A stretch of 12,825 nt of DNA from an uncultured Lachnospiraceae bacterium (GCA_947068385.1 CAMTBF010000046.1:1-12825); one strand, 5' to 3'. Positions 1 to 7,595 are shown, numbered from the stretch's first letter. The notes: generated by a model not told the origin, from the sequence alone. A program made the numbers and translations.

Positions 1-46
1 ACCACCGAGATCTACACTCTTTCCCTACACGACGCTCTTCCGATCT
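1..46 (+). other. Illumina TruSeq/P5 adapter remnant (not genomic)
   Basis: The first 46 bases reproduce the 3' portion of the standard Illumina universal (P5/TruSeq Read 1) adapter. They begin ACCACCGAGATCTACAC and end at the ligation-site motif GCTCTTCCGATCT. The orientation is adapter to insert, as expected for untrimmed read starts at a contig edge. Genomic sequence begins at 47, directly inside a 36-bp tandem repeat. This is library contamination retained in the assembly, and no biological function should be assigned to it. Confidence 0.97.
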
Positions 47-172
47 TACCCCGGCTCGCCCTCGTAGGCACCTTCCTCCGTATATCCCGGCTCGCCCTCG
101 TAGGCACCTTCCTCTACATACCCCGGCTCGCCCTCGTATGCACCTTCCTCTACGTACCCCGGCTCGCCCTCC
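47..172 (-). repeat. 36-bp tandem repeat, 3.5 copies, encoding a 12-residue acidic repeat
   Basis: Units run 47-82, 83-118 and 119-154, with a half unit at 155-172. Each unit encodes EGAYEGEPGYVE or a close variant with T for V. The units differ by only a few bases, so they are recent or homogenised duplications. The array reaches the adapter junction, so the true copy number is unknown and may be larger; it probably caused the contig break. Confidence 0.92.
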
Positions 173-2232
173 ATGTCGGCTGCAGCATCGTACCCGGCCT
201 GGCCCATGTACTCCGCAGCGGCTTGTGCAGCGGCTGCCTCATCCACATACCCGGCCTGCTCCGCATGCTCCGGCCCGTCTCCTCCTGTATAGGCAGCTTC
301 CTGCCCCTCCGGGGAACCGGCATCCACCGGGTTCTCCTCCCCCGACATGCATCCCGGCCCTTCCTCCGGCTCCGCTGCGCGCGTCCCTCCGGCCTCCATG
401 CCCGCCGCGGCCTGTTCCGCCACGGCCTCCTCCGGCTCCGCCTGCGCCTCCTCCGGCCCGCTCTGCTCCGCCTCTCCTTTTTCCAGCTGCTCCAGCAGGC
501 CGTCCCTGACAGTGGCTTCGAACTCCGTGAACATGGGGCCTGTCTGGCTCAGGACATGCTGGCGCACCTCCTCCTGGCACTTGGCCTCGTTCTCCTTCTT
601 GATCCGCTCCCACTCTGCCAGGATATCCTCGATCTTCATCTGGCCTGTTATCTGCTTCTCCACCGCGGCGCTTTCAGGCAACACCATGCTGATCTGCCCG
701 TCCGCCTCCTGGGAGAGCACCTCCGCCAGCTCCCTGGGCGGCAGCCCCACGTCCTGTCCCGGGGCTCCCTCCGGGGATGCCGCAGCCCCCGGCTCTCCGT
801 TCTCCCCTTCCGGCAGGGCCTGTACGCCCTTCGCCTTCCGCTCCGGCTGCGCCTCCCCGCGCCTCCCGGCCATCGCGCCTGGCTCCTGCGCTCCCACAGC
901 GCCCTGTTCCGGGGCATGCCTCTCCTCCGCGGGCATCCGCTCCAAGCCCTGCCCTTGTCCTACAGCCGCCCCCCTCGAATCGTAGCCCTGCGCTCCCGCA
1001 GTGCCCTGTTCCGGGGCATGCCTCTCCTCCGCGGGCATCTGCTCCAAGCCCTGCCCTTGTCCAACAGCCGCCCGCCCCGAATCGTAGCCCTGCGCTCCCG
1101 CAGCACCCGGCTCCGGGCCTTGCCGCTGCCCTTCCGCAGCCACCTCCTCATACCCGGCCCCTCCGGGCTCTTCCAGCTCCAGCGAGGCATCCTCCAGCTC
1201 TCCCGTAGCGCCGAAGAACACCTCCGAGTCCTCTATCTCTTCCTCCGTGTAATCCTGATAGCCGCCGTCCTCCGGCATGCCCGCCGTCCGGGCCTCTCCC
1301 CGGCCCGGCTCCCCCGGCGCCCCGTGGACCGTCCCGTCCGCTCCCAGCACCTCCTGGAGCCCTGCCGCCAGCTCGGCCTGCAGGTTGATGGTATTGTACT
1401 GGCCCACGTCCACGGTCTTCACCTGGATGTCCAGCTCCTCCCCGGCATCCTGCCCGGAAGCGCCCTCCTCCGGCAATGGCTCCTGCATCTCTTCTTCCAG
1501 CCGTCCCTCTTCCGACGGCCAGCCGTAATCACCCTCCTGGCCCTCCACGGGCTCCTCTCCATAGGCCGCCTCTTCCCCGTAGGCCTCCTGGTATTCCGGC
1601 TCCATTTCCTCCGCGGGCTCCTCAAAGCGGCGGTCGTACACCTCCTGCTGGGCCGGCGTCAGCGGCTGGTGGAGCATCTTCAGCTCCATGGCCTTCACCA
1701 CATACCTGCCCTCGCCGAACCACAGGATCAATTCGTCGCATTCCTCCACACAGCGGGTCCCCAGCCCCACCCTGTGGTATAGATAGGCCAGCTCATAGGC
1801 CCATTTCTCCCTGTAGTCCCTCTTCTTCAGCTCCTCCAGCACGCCGATCCGCTCCTCCAGGCTCACCTCCTGGGCCTCGTAGAGCTTGTACTGCAGGATA
1901 TAGCGGCCCGTGTCCCTGGGGGCCACCTGCGTGAATTCCTTGAAATAGTTCAGGGCCTGCACGAATTCCTCTGTCTTGATGCACAGCTCGCAGAGGGAGT
2001 AGCAGATGGTCCTGCCGCCGGGCCTGCGCTCATAGGCCAGCAGCAGCATGTTCTTCGCGTCCTCATAGCGCCTGTTTATCTTATATACATCGCTTACGGT
2101 GCAGAGCATCATCACGCTCTTCACCCTGCGCCAGTCGATGGTGTCCGCGATCTCGGCAGCCTGCGCATAATTCCCCTGTGCGATCAGGGACTTTATTTCA
2201 TCCGATCTTACTTTATATTCATATTTATCCAA
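47..2232 (-). CDS. TPR-like N-terminal protein with acidic repeat-rich tail, 3' end truncated
   Basis: Function unknown. Residues 1 to about 200 are helical and TPR-like, with segments such as GNYAQAAEIADTIDWRRV, RRYEDAKNMLLLAYERRPGG and EFVQALNYFKEF that look like repeated helix pairs; this suggests a protein-interaction scaffold. After that come long low-complexity stretches rich in E, G, A, P and Q. They are interrupted by an island at about 270-300 (VGQYNTINLQAELAAGLQEV) and by a charged helical block at about 525-590 (ITGQMKIEDILAEWERIKK). No signal peptide or membrane span is seen. The start is TTG at 2230-2232: an in-frame TAG lies just upstream and no ATG follows for about 40 codons, and GGGGCGG sits 6 nt before it. 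The C-terminus is missing: the apparent stop at 46-48 uses the last adapter base. From memory, related Lachnospiraceae proteins continue into a P-loop ATPase-like region, which cannot be tested here. It has its own promoter downstream of rsmA. Confidence 0.8.
887..1120 (-). repeat. 102-bp tandem repeat (34 residues), two copies plus a partial third
   Basis: Copies are 887-988 and 989-1090, with the first 30 or so bases of a third at 1091-1120. They keep the reading frame and encode a 34-residue unit containing AAVGQGQGLE and MPAEERHAPEQG. The two full copies differ by scattered substitutions. The array lies in the disordered part of the TPR-like protein (residues about 371-449), where copy-number change would alter linker length without breaking the frame. 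Confidence 0.85.
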
Positions 2233-2303
2233 GGTAATCCGCCCCTATCCCTAATGGCAATCTATATGTAAGCCTCTTCCCATACCTCCGGCCATTATTC
2301 TCT

Positions 2304-2333
2304 AGTGTAACATAGCCAATATGCAGATGTCAA
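2304..2333 (-). promoter_or_regulatory. Sigma-A-type promoter for the TPR-like gene
   Basis: On the minus strand there is a consensus TTGACA (2328-2333), an 18-base spacer and TACACT (2304-2309). The TG of an extended -10 sits one base upstream of TACACT. Transcription should start near 2297, giving a leader of about 65 nt before the TTG start. It lies in the 118-bp gap after rsmA, so the TPR-like gene can be transcribed apart from the upstream operon. No hairpin terminator for rsmA is visible here, only a T-rich stretch just after its stop. Confidence 0.6.
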
Positions 2334-2350
2334 AAATAAAAAAGAAAAAT

Positions 2351-3205
2351 TCACAGCCTGTCCGAAAGCGCCGCGAACTGCTCCAGCGTCAGCGCCTCGC
2401 CCCGGACCATGGCCGGAAGCCCCATCTCCTCCAGAATCCGGGCCACCTGCTCCCTGGAGGCCGCAAGCCCCGGCGCGTTCCCCAGGCTGTTGGCCAGGGT
2501 CTTGCGGCGCTGGTTGAAGGAGGCCCGGATCACGGCGAACAGCTTCCCCGGGTCGGCCGCCTGGACGGGAGGCGTCCCGTACCTGGTCAGGCGGATCACG
2601 GCGCTGCCCACGTTAGGCCTGGGGATGAAGCAGTTGGGCGGCACATTGGCCACCACCTCCGGCCGGGAATGATACTGCACCGCCAGGGAAAGGGCCCCGT
2701 AGTCCTTGGAGCCGGGGCCGGCCTGCATGCGCTCCGCCACCTCCTTCTGCACCATCACCGTAATGCTCTCCAGGGGAGCGCCGCCCTCCAGCAGGCCCAT
2801 GATGATGGGGGTGGTGATATAGTAAGGGAGGTTCGCCACCACCTTCACCGGACGGCCCTCCCCCCGGACGCGGATCAGCTCTCCCACGTCCAGCTTCAGG
2901 ATATCCTCATTGATCACCGCCACGTTGGAGTAGGGGGACAGGGTCTCCTCCAGGATAGGGATCAGGTTCCTGTCGATTTCCACCGCCACCACCTTCCCCG
3001 CCCGCTCCGCCAGGAGCTGGGTCATAGTGCCGATGCCGGGGCCGATCTCCAGCACGCAGTCCTCCCCGGACACCCCCGCCGCGTCCATGACCCGCTCCAG
3101 CACGTTCGGATCCACGAGGAAGTTCTGCCCGTATTTTTTCTGAAATGTGAAATTATGCCTGCGCAGCACCTCGATGGTGTTGCGGGGGATTCCCAGATTC
3201 GCCAT
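2351..3205 (-). CDS. rsmA: 16S rRNA dimethyltransferase RsmA (KsgA)
   Basis: Transfers methyl groups from SAM to two adjacent adenines near the 3' end of 16S rRNA (A1518 and A1519 in E. coli numbering) during late 30S assembly in the cytoplasm. Visible hallmarks, counted from the start chosen here, are QKKYGQNFLVD (22-32), the SAM-binding VLEIGPGIGT (51-60), the acidic VAVEID strand (73-78) and the catalytic NLPYY (125-129). A C-terminal RNA-binding part contains NCFIPRPNVGSAVIRL and SFNQRRKTL. The length of 284 residues is normal. The chosen ATG (3203-3205, giving MANLG) has GGAAG 6 nt upstream and matches the N-terminus usual in Lachnospiraceae relatives. An ATG 33 bases further upstream (3238) has a poorer ribosome site. 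It follows the HAD gene closely, probably in one transcript. Function is very secure; the start is less so. Confidence 0.96.
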   Translation of the reverse strand: MANLGIPRNTIEVLRRHNFTFQKKYGQNFLVDPNVLERVMDAAGVSGEDCVLEIGPGIGTMTQLLAERAGKVVAVEIDRNLIPILEETLSPYSNVAVINEDILKLDVGELIRVRGEGRPVKVVANLPYYITTPIIMGLLEGGAPLESITVMVQKEVAERMQAGPGSKDYGALSLAVQYHSRPEVVANVPPNCFIPRPNVGSAVIRLTRYGTPPVQAADPGKLFAVIRASFNQRRKTLANSLGNAPGLAASREQVARILEEMGLPAMVRGEALTLEQFAALSDRL

Positions 3206-3268
3206 TTTCTTCTTCCAATCCCTGTTCCGGTCATGCATCAGCCGGGCCCTGCCCTGCCGGATGCCGCC

Positions 3269-3928
3269 CTATTCCGCCGCCGTCCTCTCCCGAAGGAAGG
3301 CCAGCGCCTGTGTCAGATCCTCCAGGATGACGCAGCTCAGCCGCCGCATCTCCTCATCCGGCGCGATCATGTCCGGCACCATGATGGGGCACATCCCCGC
3401 CCTGTGGGCGGAACGGATGCCGTTGGGGGAGTCCTCGATGGCATAGGCCTCCCCCGGCTCCACCCCCAGCCTTTCACAGGCCAGCAGATAGATGTCCGGC
3501 AGGGGCTTGGAATGCTCCACCATGTCCCCGCCCACCACTACGGAGAAGTAGTCCTCCAGCCCCGTGTGCCTCAGGTGGCTGCGGACGGATTCCTCCTTGG
3601 TGGAGGACGCCAGCCCCACCGCGTACCCGGCGCTTTTGAGCCACTCCAGGATCTCCCTCACCCCCGGCTTCACCGGAATGCCGTTCTCCTCCACATAGTC
3701 CCGGAACCATGCGGCGGTGTGCTCCCGAAACAGCGGGTAGTCGAAATCCTCCCCGTAGGCATCGAAGACCACCTGCCTGCTGTCATTGGCGTTCAGGCCG
3801 ATGACAAGGGGAAAGACCTCCTCCATCTTAGGCAGCCCCCACCTTTCGGCTATCTCCATCCAGGCCCGCATGCACACTGCCTCCGTGTCGAACAGGACGC
3901 CGTCCATATCGAATATCACTGCTTTCAT
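3269..3928 (-). CDS. HAD-superfamily phosphatase, beta-phosphoglucomutase-like
   Basis: A cytoplasmic HAD hydrolase of 219 residues, a normal length for subfamily IA proteins. All four HAD motifs are present: motif I FDMDGVLFDTE (D7 nucleophile, D9 acid/base), motif II LASST (S109), motif III lysine in KPLPDIYLLA (K141), and motif IV AIEDSPNGI (E165, D166) for magnesium binding. The helical cap between motifs I and II fits phosphoglycolate-phosphatase or beta-phosphoglucomutase-like enzymes that act on small phosphorylated sugars. The exact substrate cannot be told from sequence. A strong GGGAGGGG ribosome site precedes the ATG. It sits between the DHHW gene (74 bp upstream) and rsmA (63 bp to the chosen start), so it is probably co-transcribed. 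A link to glycan acylation is possible but unproven. Confidence 0.9.
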   Translation of the reverse strand: MKAVIFDMDGVLFDTEAVCMRAWMEIAERWGLPKMEEVFPLVIGLNANDSRQVVFDAYGEDFDYPLFREHTAAWFRDYVEENGIPVKPGVREILEWLKSAGYAVGLASSTKEESVRSHLRHTGLEDYFSVVVGGDMVEHSKPLPDIYLLACERLGVEPGEAYAIEDSPNGIRSAHRAGMCPIMVPDMIAPDEEMRRLSCVILEDLTQALAFLRERTAAE

Positions 3929-4002
3929 CCCAGTCCCCTCCCTCTTTTGATTGTCGGAAGCCGGTCTCCGTAAGGGCCCTGCCCTCAGGGATCCTGCGGC
4001 CC

Positions 4003-5124
4003 CTACTCCACATAGGCGAAATCCTCCAGGAAATGGATGCAGTTGTACAGCACCAGCACGTCCATGCCGCCCTTCGGCTCATACTCCTCCATGAATTCGA
4101 ACAGCCTGCCCCTGAAATACCTTGGATCCAGCACGTAGATCCTCTCATAGTGGGGGATCAGCAGGGGGATGAAGCAGTTGGCATAGGAATCCTTGATGAC
4201 GAACAGGGTGTGGTGGTTGGGATAGCCTGTCTCGATCTCCACGAAGGCATGGTTGTCGTCCAGGAAGAACCCGTACTTGTTCTTCGTGTCCAGGTGGGAG
4301 GCCTCGTAGCAGGTGTCCGCCTCCTCCTTCAGGTCGTAGGTCACCTTCAGGGGGCGCTTCAAGGTCTCCGGGAAATAATAGATGGGATCCCCCGCCATGT
4401 CCAGGTTCACCTTGGCCTGCAGCGTGCCCAGGAAATCCTCCGCCACCAGCTCCATGTCCTCCGCGCCGTAGCGCCCCCCGCGCCGCCCCGTGTAGGCCGC
4501 CCAGGCATCATAGCCGTATGCCGCCCCCAGGGAGGTCCAGTGGTGGTCCGTGCGGTAATAGATCTCCTCCTGGGCATGCTCCTGCAGGACTGCGTACACG
4601 TCTACGAAATGCTCCTCCCCCACATGGCGCTCCACCTGGTCCAGCAGCTGCTTCTCGTCATAATAGGGCGCGAACTTCGGCAGCTTGTCCGTGAGGATAT
4701 TGTCCGCCGTGGGCACCAGCATCACCCCCGCGTCCCACTCCCAGACCAGCTTCTCCAGCAGCGCGATTTTCTTGGACTCCTGCACGGCAGAATAGTCCCC
4801 GGGCAGATGCCTCTCTATCAGATAGCCGTCGGATCCCAGATAGACCCCGCCAATCTCCTTCTCCTGCAGCGCCAGGTCCATCCATGTCTTGATCGACACC
4901 CATTTGTCCCGGCTGACGAACTGATCCGTCAGGTAGTCCTCATACTTCTTCGTGTAGTCCTCCCGCAGAAGGGCCTCCAGGGAGAATTCCGGCCTGGCGG
5001 CCAGCACCCTGTTCTCCGTCTCCGAAAAAAGGCGGTCCTTCTGTATCAGGTCCGCCGCGGTGAACACCGCTATCACGGACGCGATGACGATAATCGTAAA
5101 AAGAGCGCTTCTCTTCTCATTCAT
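4003..5124 (-). CDS. DHHW family protein (AlgJ/AlgX-like, extracytoplasmic acyl-transfer partner)
   Basis: A 373-residue membrane-anchored protein. Residues 7-25 form an N-terminal hydrophobic span, with the rest predicted outside the cell. TDHHWTSLGA (192-201) carries the signature D193-H194-H195-W196, and a later FVIKDSYANCF block contains S313. By analogy with AlgJ/AlgX SGNH-like acetyltransferases, D193, H195 and S313 are the likely catalytic triad. Family knowledge: DHHW and AlgJ/X proteins are paired with AlgI-type MBOAT proteins and move acyl groups onto exported polysaccharides. The gene starts 45 bp after the MBOAT stop, behind an AGAGGA ribosome site, which supports that pairing. 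The acceptor glycan is unknown. The family call is strong; the biochemical role is inferred. Confidence 0.88.
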   Translation of the reverse strand: MNEKRSALFTIIVIASVIAVFTAADLIQKDRLFSETENRVLAARPEFSLEALLREDYTKKYEDYLTDQFVSRDKWVSIKTWMDLALQEKEIGGVYLGSDGYLIERHLPGDYSAVQESKKIALLEKLVWEWDAGVMLVPTADNILTDKLPKFAPYYDEKQLLDQVERHVGEEHFVDVYAVLQEHAQEEIYYRTDHHWTSLGAAYGYDAWAAYTGRRGGRYGAEDMELVAEDFLGTLQAKVNLDMAGDPIYYFPETLKRPLKVTYDLKEEADTCYEASHLDTKNKYGFFLDDNHAFVEIETGYPNHHTLFVIKDSYANCFIPLLIPHYERIYVLDPRYFRGRLFEFMEEYEPKGGMDVLVLYNCIHFLEDFAYVE

Positions 5125-5169
5125 TTGCGATCATTCCTCTTTGACTCATCCGGTCAACCACCCCCGGCC

Positions 5170-6582
5170 CTAAAAGCGAAAATAGAGAAAAGGGTTGTAG
5201 GACGCGTCCACGATCCCCGCGATGCACAGCAGCAGCAGGCCCGCCGGGATGAACTTCTCTCCGAACCGGTACAGGGCCATATGGAAGCCTGTCCGGGAAT
5301 TTTTCAGATGCTCCGTCAGCTTATGGATCAGGGGCGTGGACGCCACCAGGGCCACCAGGAACAGAATCAGGTACTGCCTGCCCAGATAGATGCCCTGCCT
5401 GTCAATCAGGCTGACGCCCGTCCCCGTCATGGCCTTCACATAGCTCCAGATGCCCGCCGGCGTCTCCAGGGCGAAGAGCACCCACCCCGCCAGCGCCACC
5501 AGCAGCGTGTACAGGATGCCGATCCCCCTGGGCAGCCATGCCAGGAGCTTACCCAAAAACAGCTTCTCCAGCATCAGCGCCAGGGCGAACCACAGCCCCC
5601 AGAGCAGGAAGTTCCACCCCGCCCCATGCCAGATGCCCGTGAGCATCCATACCACCAGGATGTTCAGAAGCTGCTTGGGCAGCCCTCTCCTGCTGCCCCC
5701 CAGAGGGAAGTACACATATTCCCGGAACCAGCTCCCCAGGGAGATGTGCCATCTGCGCCAGAACTCCGTCACGGAAGCCGAGATATAGGGATAGTTGAAG
5801 TTCTCCGGGAACCGGAAGCCCAGCATCCGCCCCAGGCCGATGGCCATGTCCGAATAGCCGGAGAAGTCGAAGTAGATCTGGAAGCCGAAGGCCAGGATGC
5901 CCAGCCAGGCCGTGAGCATGCTGATCCTGCGAGGGTCCTGCGCGCTGACGAAGGCCCAGAGCTCCCCGATGTTATTGGCCAGCAGCACCTTCTTCCCCAG
6001 GCCCATGCAGAAGCGCTTCAGCCCCTCGCTGACGTCGATAAGGGTCATCCTACGATGGTGCAGCGACTTCTCCACGTCCCGGTACTTCACGATAGGCCCG
6101 GCTATGAGCTGGGGGAACATGGCCACGTACACCCCGAAGTCCAGGAGGTTCCTCTGCACCTTCGCCTGGCCCCTGTACACATCGATGGTATAGGACATGG
6201 TCTGGAAGGTGTAGAAGGAGATGCCGATGGGCAGCCCCAGGGAAAGGAGCGGAAGGCCTGTGCCGAAGACCGCGTTTACGGATCCTATCAGGAAGTCCGC
6301 GTATTTGAAGAAGCACAGCACCCCCAGGTTGATCACCACCGAGGACAATAATACCGCCTTCGCCGCCCGCTTCCCCCGCAGCCTCTCCAGCAGCCGCCCG
6401 TGGACATAATCCGCCACCGTGGAGAAGAGCATCAGCAGCACGTACACCGGCTCCCCCCAGGCATAGAAGACAAGGCTCCCCAAAAAGAGGATGAGGTTCT
6501 TCATCCTCTCGGGAACCAGATAGTACAATAGGAAGAACAATGGCAAAAACCGGAAAAGGAACACGATGCTGCTGAAAACCAT
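5170..6582 (-). CDS. MBOAT family O-acyltransferase (AlgI-like)
   Basis: A polytopic membrane protein of 470 residues with about ten hydrophobic segments, the usual AlgI/DltB size. Conserved MBOAT blocks are visible: GISFYTFQTMSYTIDVY (120-136), FPQLIAGPIVKY (156-167), FQIYFDFSGYSDMAIGLG (234-251), FWRRWHISLGSW with H279, and the catalytic-type histidine H319 in TGIWHGAGWNF. Known role of the family: acyl groups are taken from a cytoplasmic donor such as acetyl-CoA and passed across the membrane to an extracytoplasmic partner or glycan. The DHHW gene next to it is the expected partner. The ATG has AGGAG about 9 nt upstream. Which glycan is modified, and with acetyl or another acyl group, cannot be read from sequence. 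Confidence 0.93.
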   Translation of the reverse strand: MVFSSIVFLFRFLPLFFLLYYLVPERMKNLILFLGSLVFYAWGEPVYVLLMLFSTVADYVHGRLLERLRGKRAAKAVLLSSVVINLGVLCFFKYADFLIGSVNAVFGTGLPLLSLGLPIGISFYTFQTMSYTIDVYRGQAKVQRNLLDFGVYVAMFPQLIAGPIVKYRDVEKSLHHRRMTLIDVSEGLKRFCMGLGKKVLLANNIGELWAFVSAQDPRRISMLTAWLGILAFGFQIYFDFSGYSDMAIGLGRMLGFRFPENFNYPYISASVTEFWRRWHISLGSWFREYVYFPLGGSRRGLPKQLLNILVVWMLTGIWHGAGWNFLLWGLWFALALMLEKLFLGKLLAWLPRGIGILYTLLVALAGWVLFALETPAGIWSYVKAMTGTGVSLIDRQGIYLGRQYLILFLVALVASTPLIHKLTEHLKNSRTGFHMALYRFGEKFIPAGLLLLCIAGIVDASYNPFLYFRF

Positions 6583-6610
6583 TCCTGTATACTCCTATAC
6601 TACGCTACAA

Positions 6611-6631
6611 GGCGGCCCCTCCGGGCCAGCC
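6611..6631 (-). other. GC-rich hairpin between the lipoprotein and MBOAT genes
   Basis: An 8-bp stem with one bulged base (GGCGGCCC against GGGCCAGCC) and a 4-base loop lies just after the lipoprotein stop. On the minus strand it is followed by TTGTAG, with no run of U, so it is a poor terminator. It may instead stabilise the upstream message 3' end or cause partial termination inside the operon. Confidence 0.4.
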
Positions 6632-6636
6632 CCCTC

Positions 6637-7347
6637 TCAGGGCAGCTTGGCGCGGACGGCCTCTATCACCTTGTCGTTTCTCTCCTGGCACAGGGCGACT
6701 ACAGCCTCATCGCCCTCTTCCTCCGCCTGGGTGGTGTCCCCGCCCAGCTGCACGAACATCACATAATTCCCAATGGTCTCCACGCGGGAGGCCTGGATCT
6801 TCCCCATGTTCATGGGGTACTGCATGGTGTCGCTGACCTTGGCGTCCCGATAGGCCTCCAGGGCCTCCCGGACTGTCTCCACTTTATCATCTTTTGCCCT
6901 GATAATCAATAGGGTATCCACATGGGCGCTCATCATAGGCATCTCCGCCATGTAGTCCTCGTACATGTCTGCGGTAATCCCGAAGCTCATCTCCAGCATG
7001 TCCGGCTCCAGCGCCATTTCCGGCCAGTAGCCGCCCTCCGCCGCCTCCAGGGCCGCGGCCTTCAGATCCTCCATCTCCTGGCTCCAGCCCTCTCCGGCGC
7101 TGTCCGGGGCGTCCCCGCCCTCCGAGCCCTGCGTCCCATCGCCCTCCGGGGCCTGCGCCTCCCCGCTGTCTGCCGGATCCGACTCCTCCGGGGCAGCGCT
7201 TTCCGCCGGGGCGCTCTCCGTGCTCTCCTGGACGCTGTCCTCGCCGGAGCCCGAAGAGCTCTCCTTCCCTCCGTCCCCGCCGCATCCCGCGAGCAGGAGC
7301 GCCAGCGCCACCGCACAACACATAGCAACCAATCTCTTTTTCATCAT
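6637..7347 (-). CDS. DUF4358-type lipoprotein
   Basis: An exported lipoprotein of 236 residues. After MMKKR comes a hydrophobic signal segment ending in the lipobox LAGC (residues 19-22), so C22 is the expected lipidated cysteine and the mature protein is anchored outside the membrane. Residues 23 to about 90 are a flexible S/E/G/P/A-rich acidic linker. The globular part (about 105-236) resembles DUF4358: HVDTLLIIRAKDDKVETVRE, then ASRVETIGNYVMFVQLGG. The function of that family is unknown. The start is the first of two ATGs, with AGGAGG seven bases before it; an upstream in-frame extension would place the signal peptide internally and is rejected. It is the first gene of the presumed five-gene unit. 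By position it may assist the MBOAT-DHHW acylation system, and a similar grouping is recalled from other Lachnospiraceae but not verified here. Confidence 0.82.
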   Translation of the reverse strand: MMKKRLVAMCCAVALALLLAGCGGDGGKESSSGSGEDSVQESTESAPAESAAPEESDPADSGEAQAPEGDGTQGSEGGDAPDSAGEGWSQEMEDLKAAALEAAEGGYWPEMALEPDMLEMSFGITADMYEDYMAEMPMMSAHVDTLLIIRAKDDKVETVREALEAYRDAKVSDTMQYPMNMGKIQASRVETIGNYVMFVQLGGDTTQAEEEGDEAVVALCQERNDKVIEAVRAKLP

Positions 7348-7416
7348 AATGACTCCTCCTGATTCTGGAAATCCAAACCTTTTCCTGTAGACTAGTCTGT
7401 CCCGATTCGGATTTTC

Positions 7417-7435
7417 TACACGCATTGTAACACAG
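7417..7435 (-). promoter_or_regulatory. Candidate extended -10 promoter for the lipoprotein-MBOAT-DHHW unit
   Basis: On the minus strand TACAAT (7424-7429) is preceded by TG at the extended -10 position. No good -35 hexamer lies at 17-18 bases. The predicted start near 7417 would give a leader of about 70 nt. That leader contains the perfect 10-bp palindrome AGACTAGTCT (7388-7397), a possible operator. Confidence 0.4.
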
Positions 7436-7514
7436 TTTCTGCCAAAAGAAAAGCCCGCATTGCCATGCTGCGCCACAGCGCACGATAGCTCTCCCTAATG
7501 TGCGTGCATTCCTG

Positions 7515-7543
7515 TTGCTTTTTCCACATAGATAAAGTATGAT
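7515..7543 (+). promoter_or_regulatory. Candidate sigma-A-type promoter for hflKC
   Basis: TTGCTT (7515-7520), a 17-base spacer and TATGAT (7538-7543) lie upstream of hflK on the plus strand. The -10 matches consensus at five of six positions and the -35 at three of six. The predicted start near 7550 leaves a leader of about 45 nt before the ATG at 7596. This also argues against the longer in-frame start at 7539, which would fall inside the promoter. Confidence 0.5.
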
Positions 7544-7595
7544 GGACTCAGCATTAGAAAACAGTCTTGACGAGAATCCACAAGGAGGTATGCAT

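Noticed and set aside
47..172. CRISPR array
   Set aside because: The 36-bp period is CRISPR-like in length, but the units abut without spacers and encode an in-frame protein repeat.
223..6351. Long plus-strand open frames (223-1782, 2321-3973, 4033-6351) of 519, 550 and 772 codons
   Set aside because: They lie antisense to well-recognised minus-strand genes and are rich in R, P, H, L and Q, as expected for mirror frames in GC-rich DNA. No family motif or ribosome site supports them.
6611..6631. Full intrinsic terminator between the lipoprotein and MBOAT genes
   Set aside because: The stem is strong but no U run follows it on the minus strand, so efficient termination is unlikely.
7348..7476. 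Extension of the lipoprotein to an upstream in-frame ATG at 7476
   Set aside because: It would place the lipobox signal peptide inside the protein and run across the candidate promoter. The AGGAGG site clearly serves the ATG at 7347.
7539..7595. hflK start at 7539
   Set aside because: It overlaps the -10 box, and the AAGGAGGT ribosome site at 7582-7589 fits the ATG at 7596.
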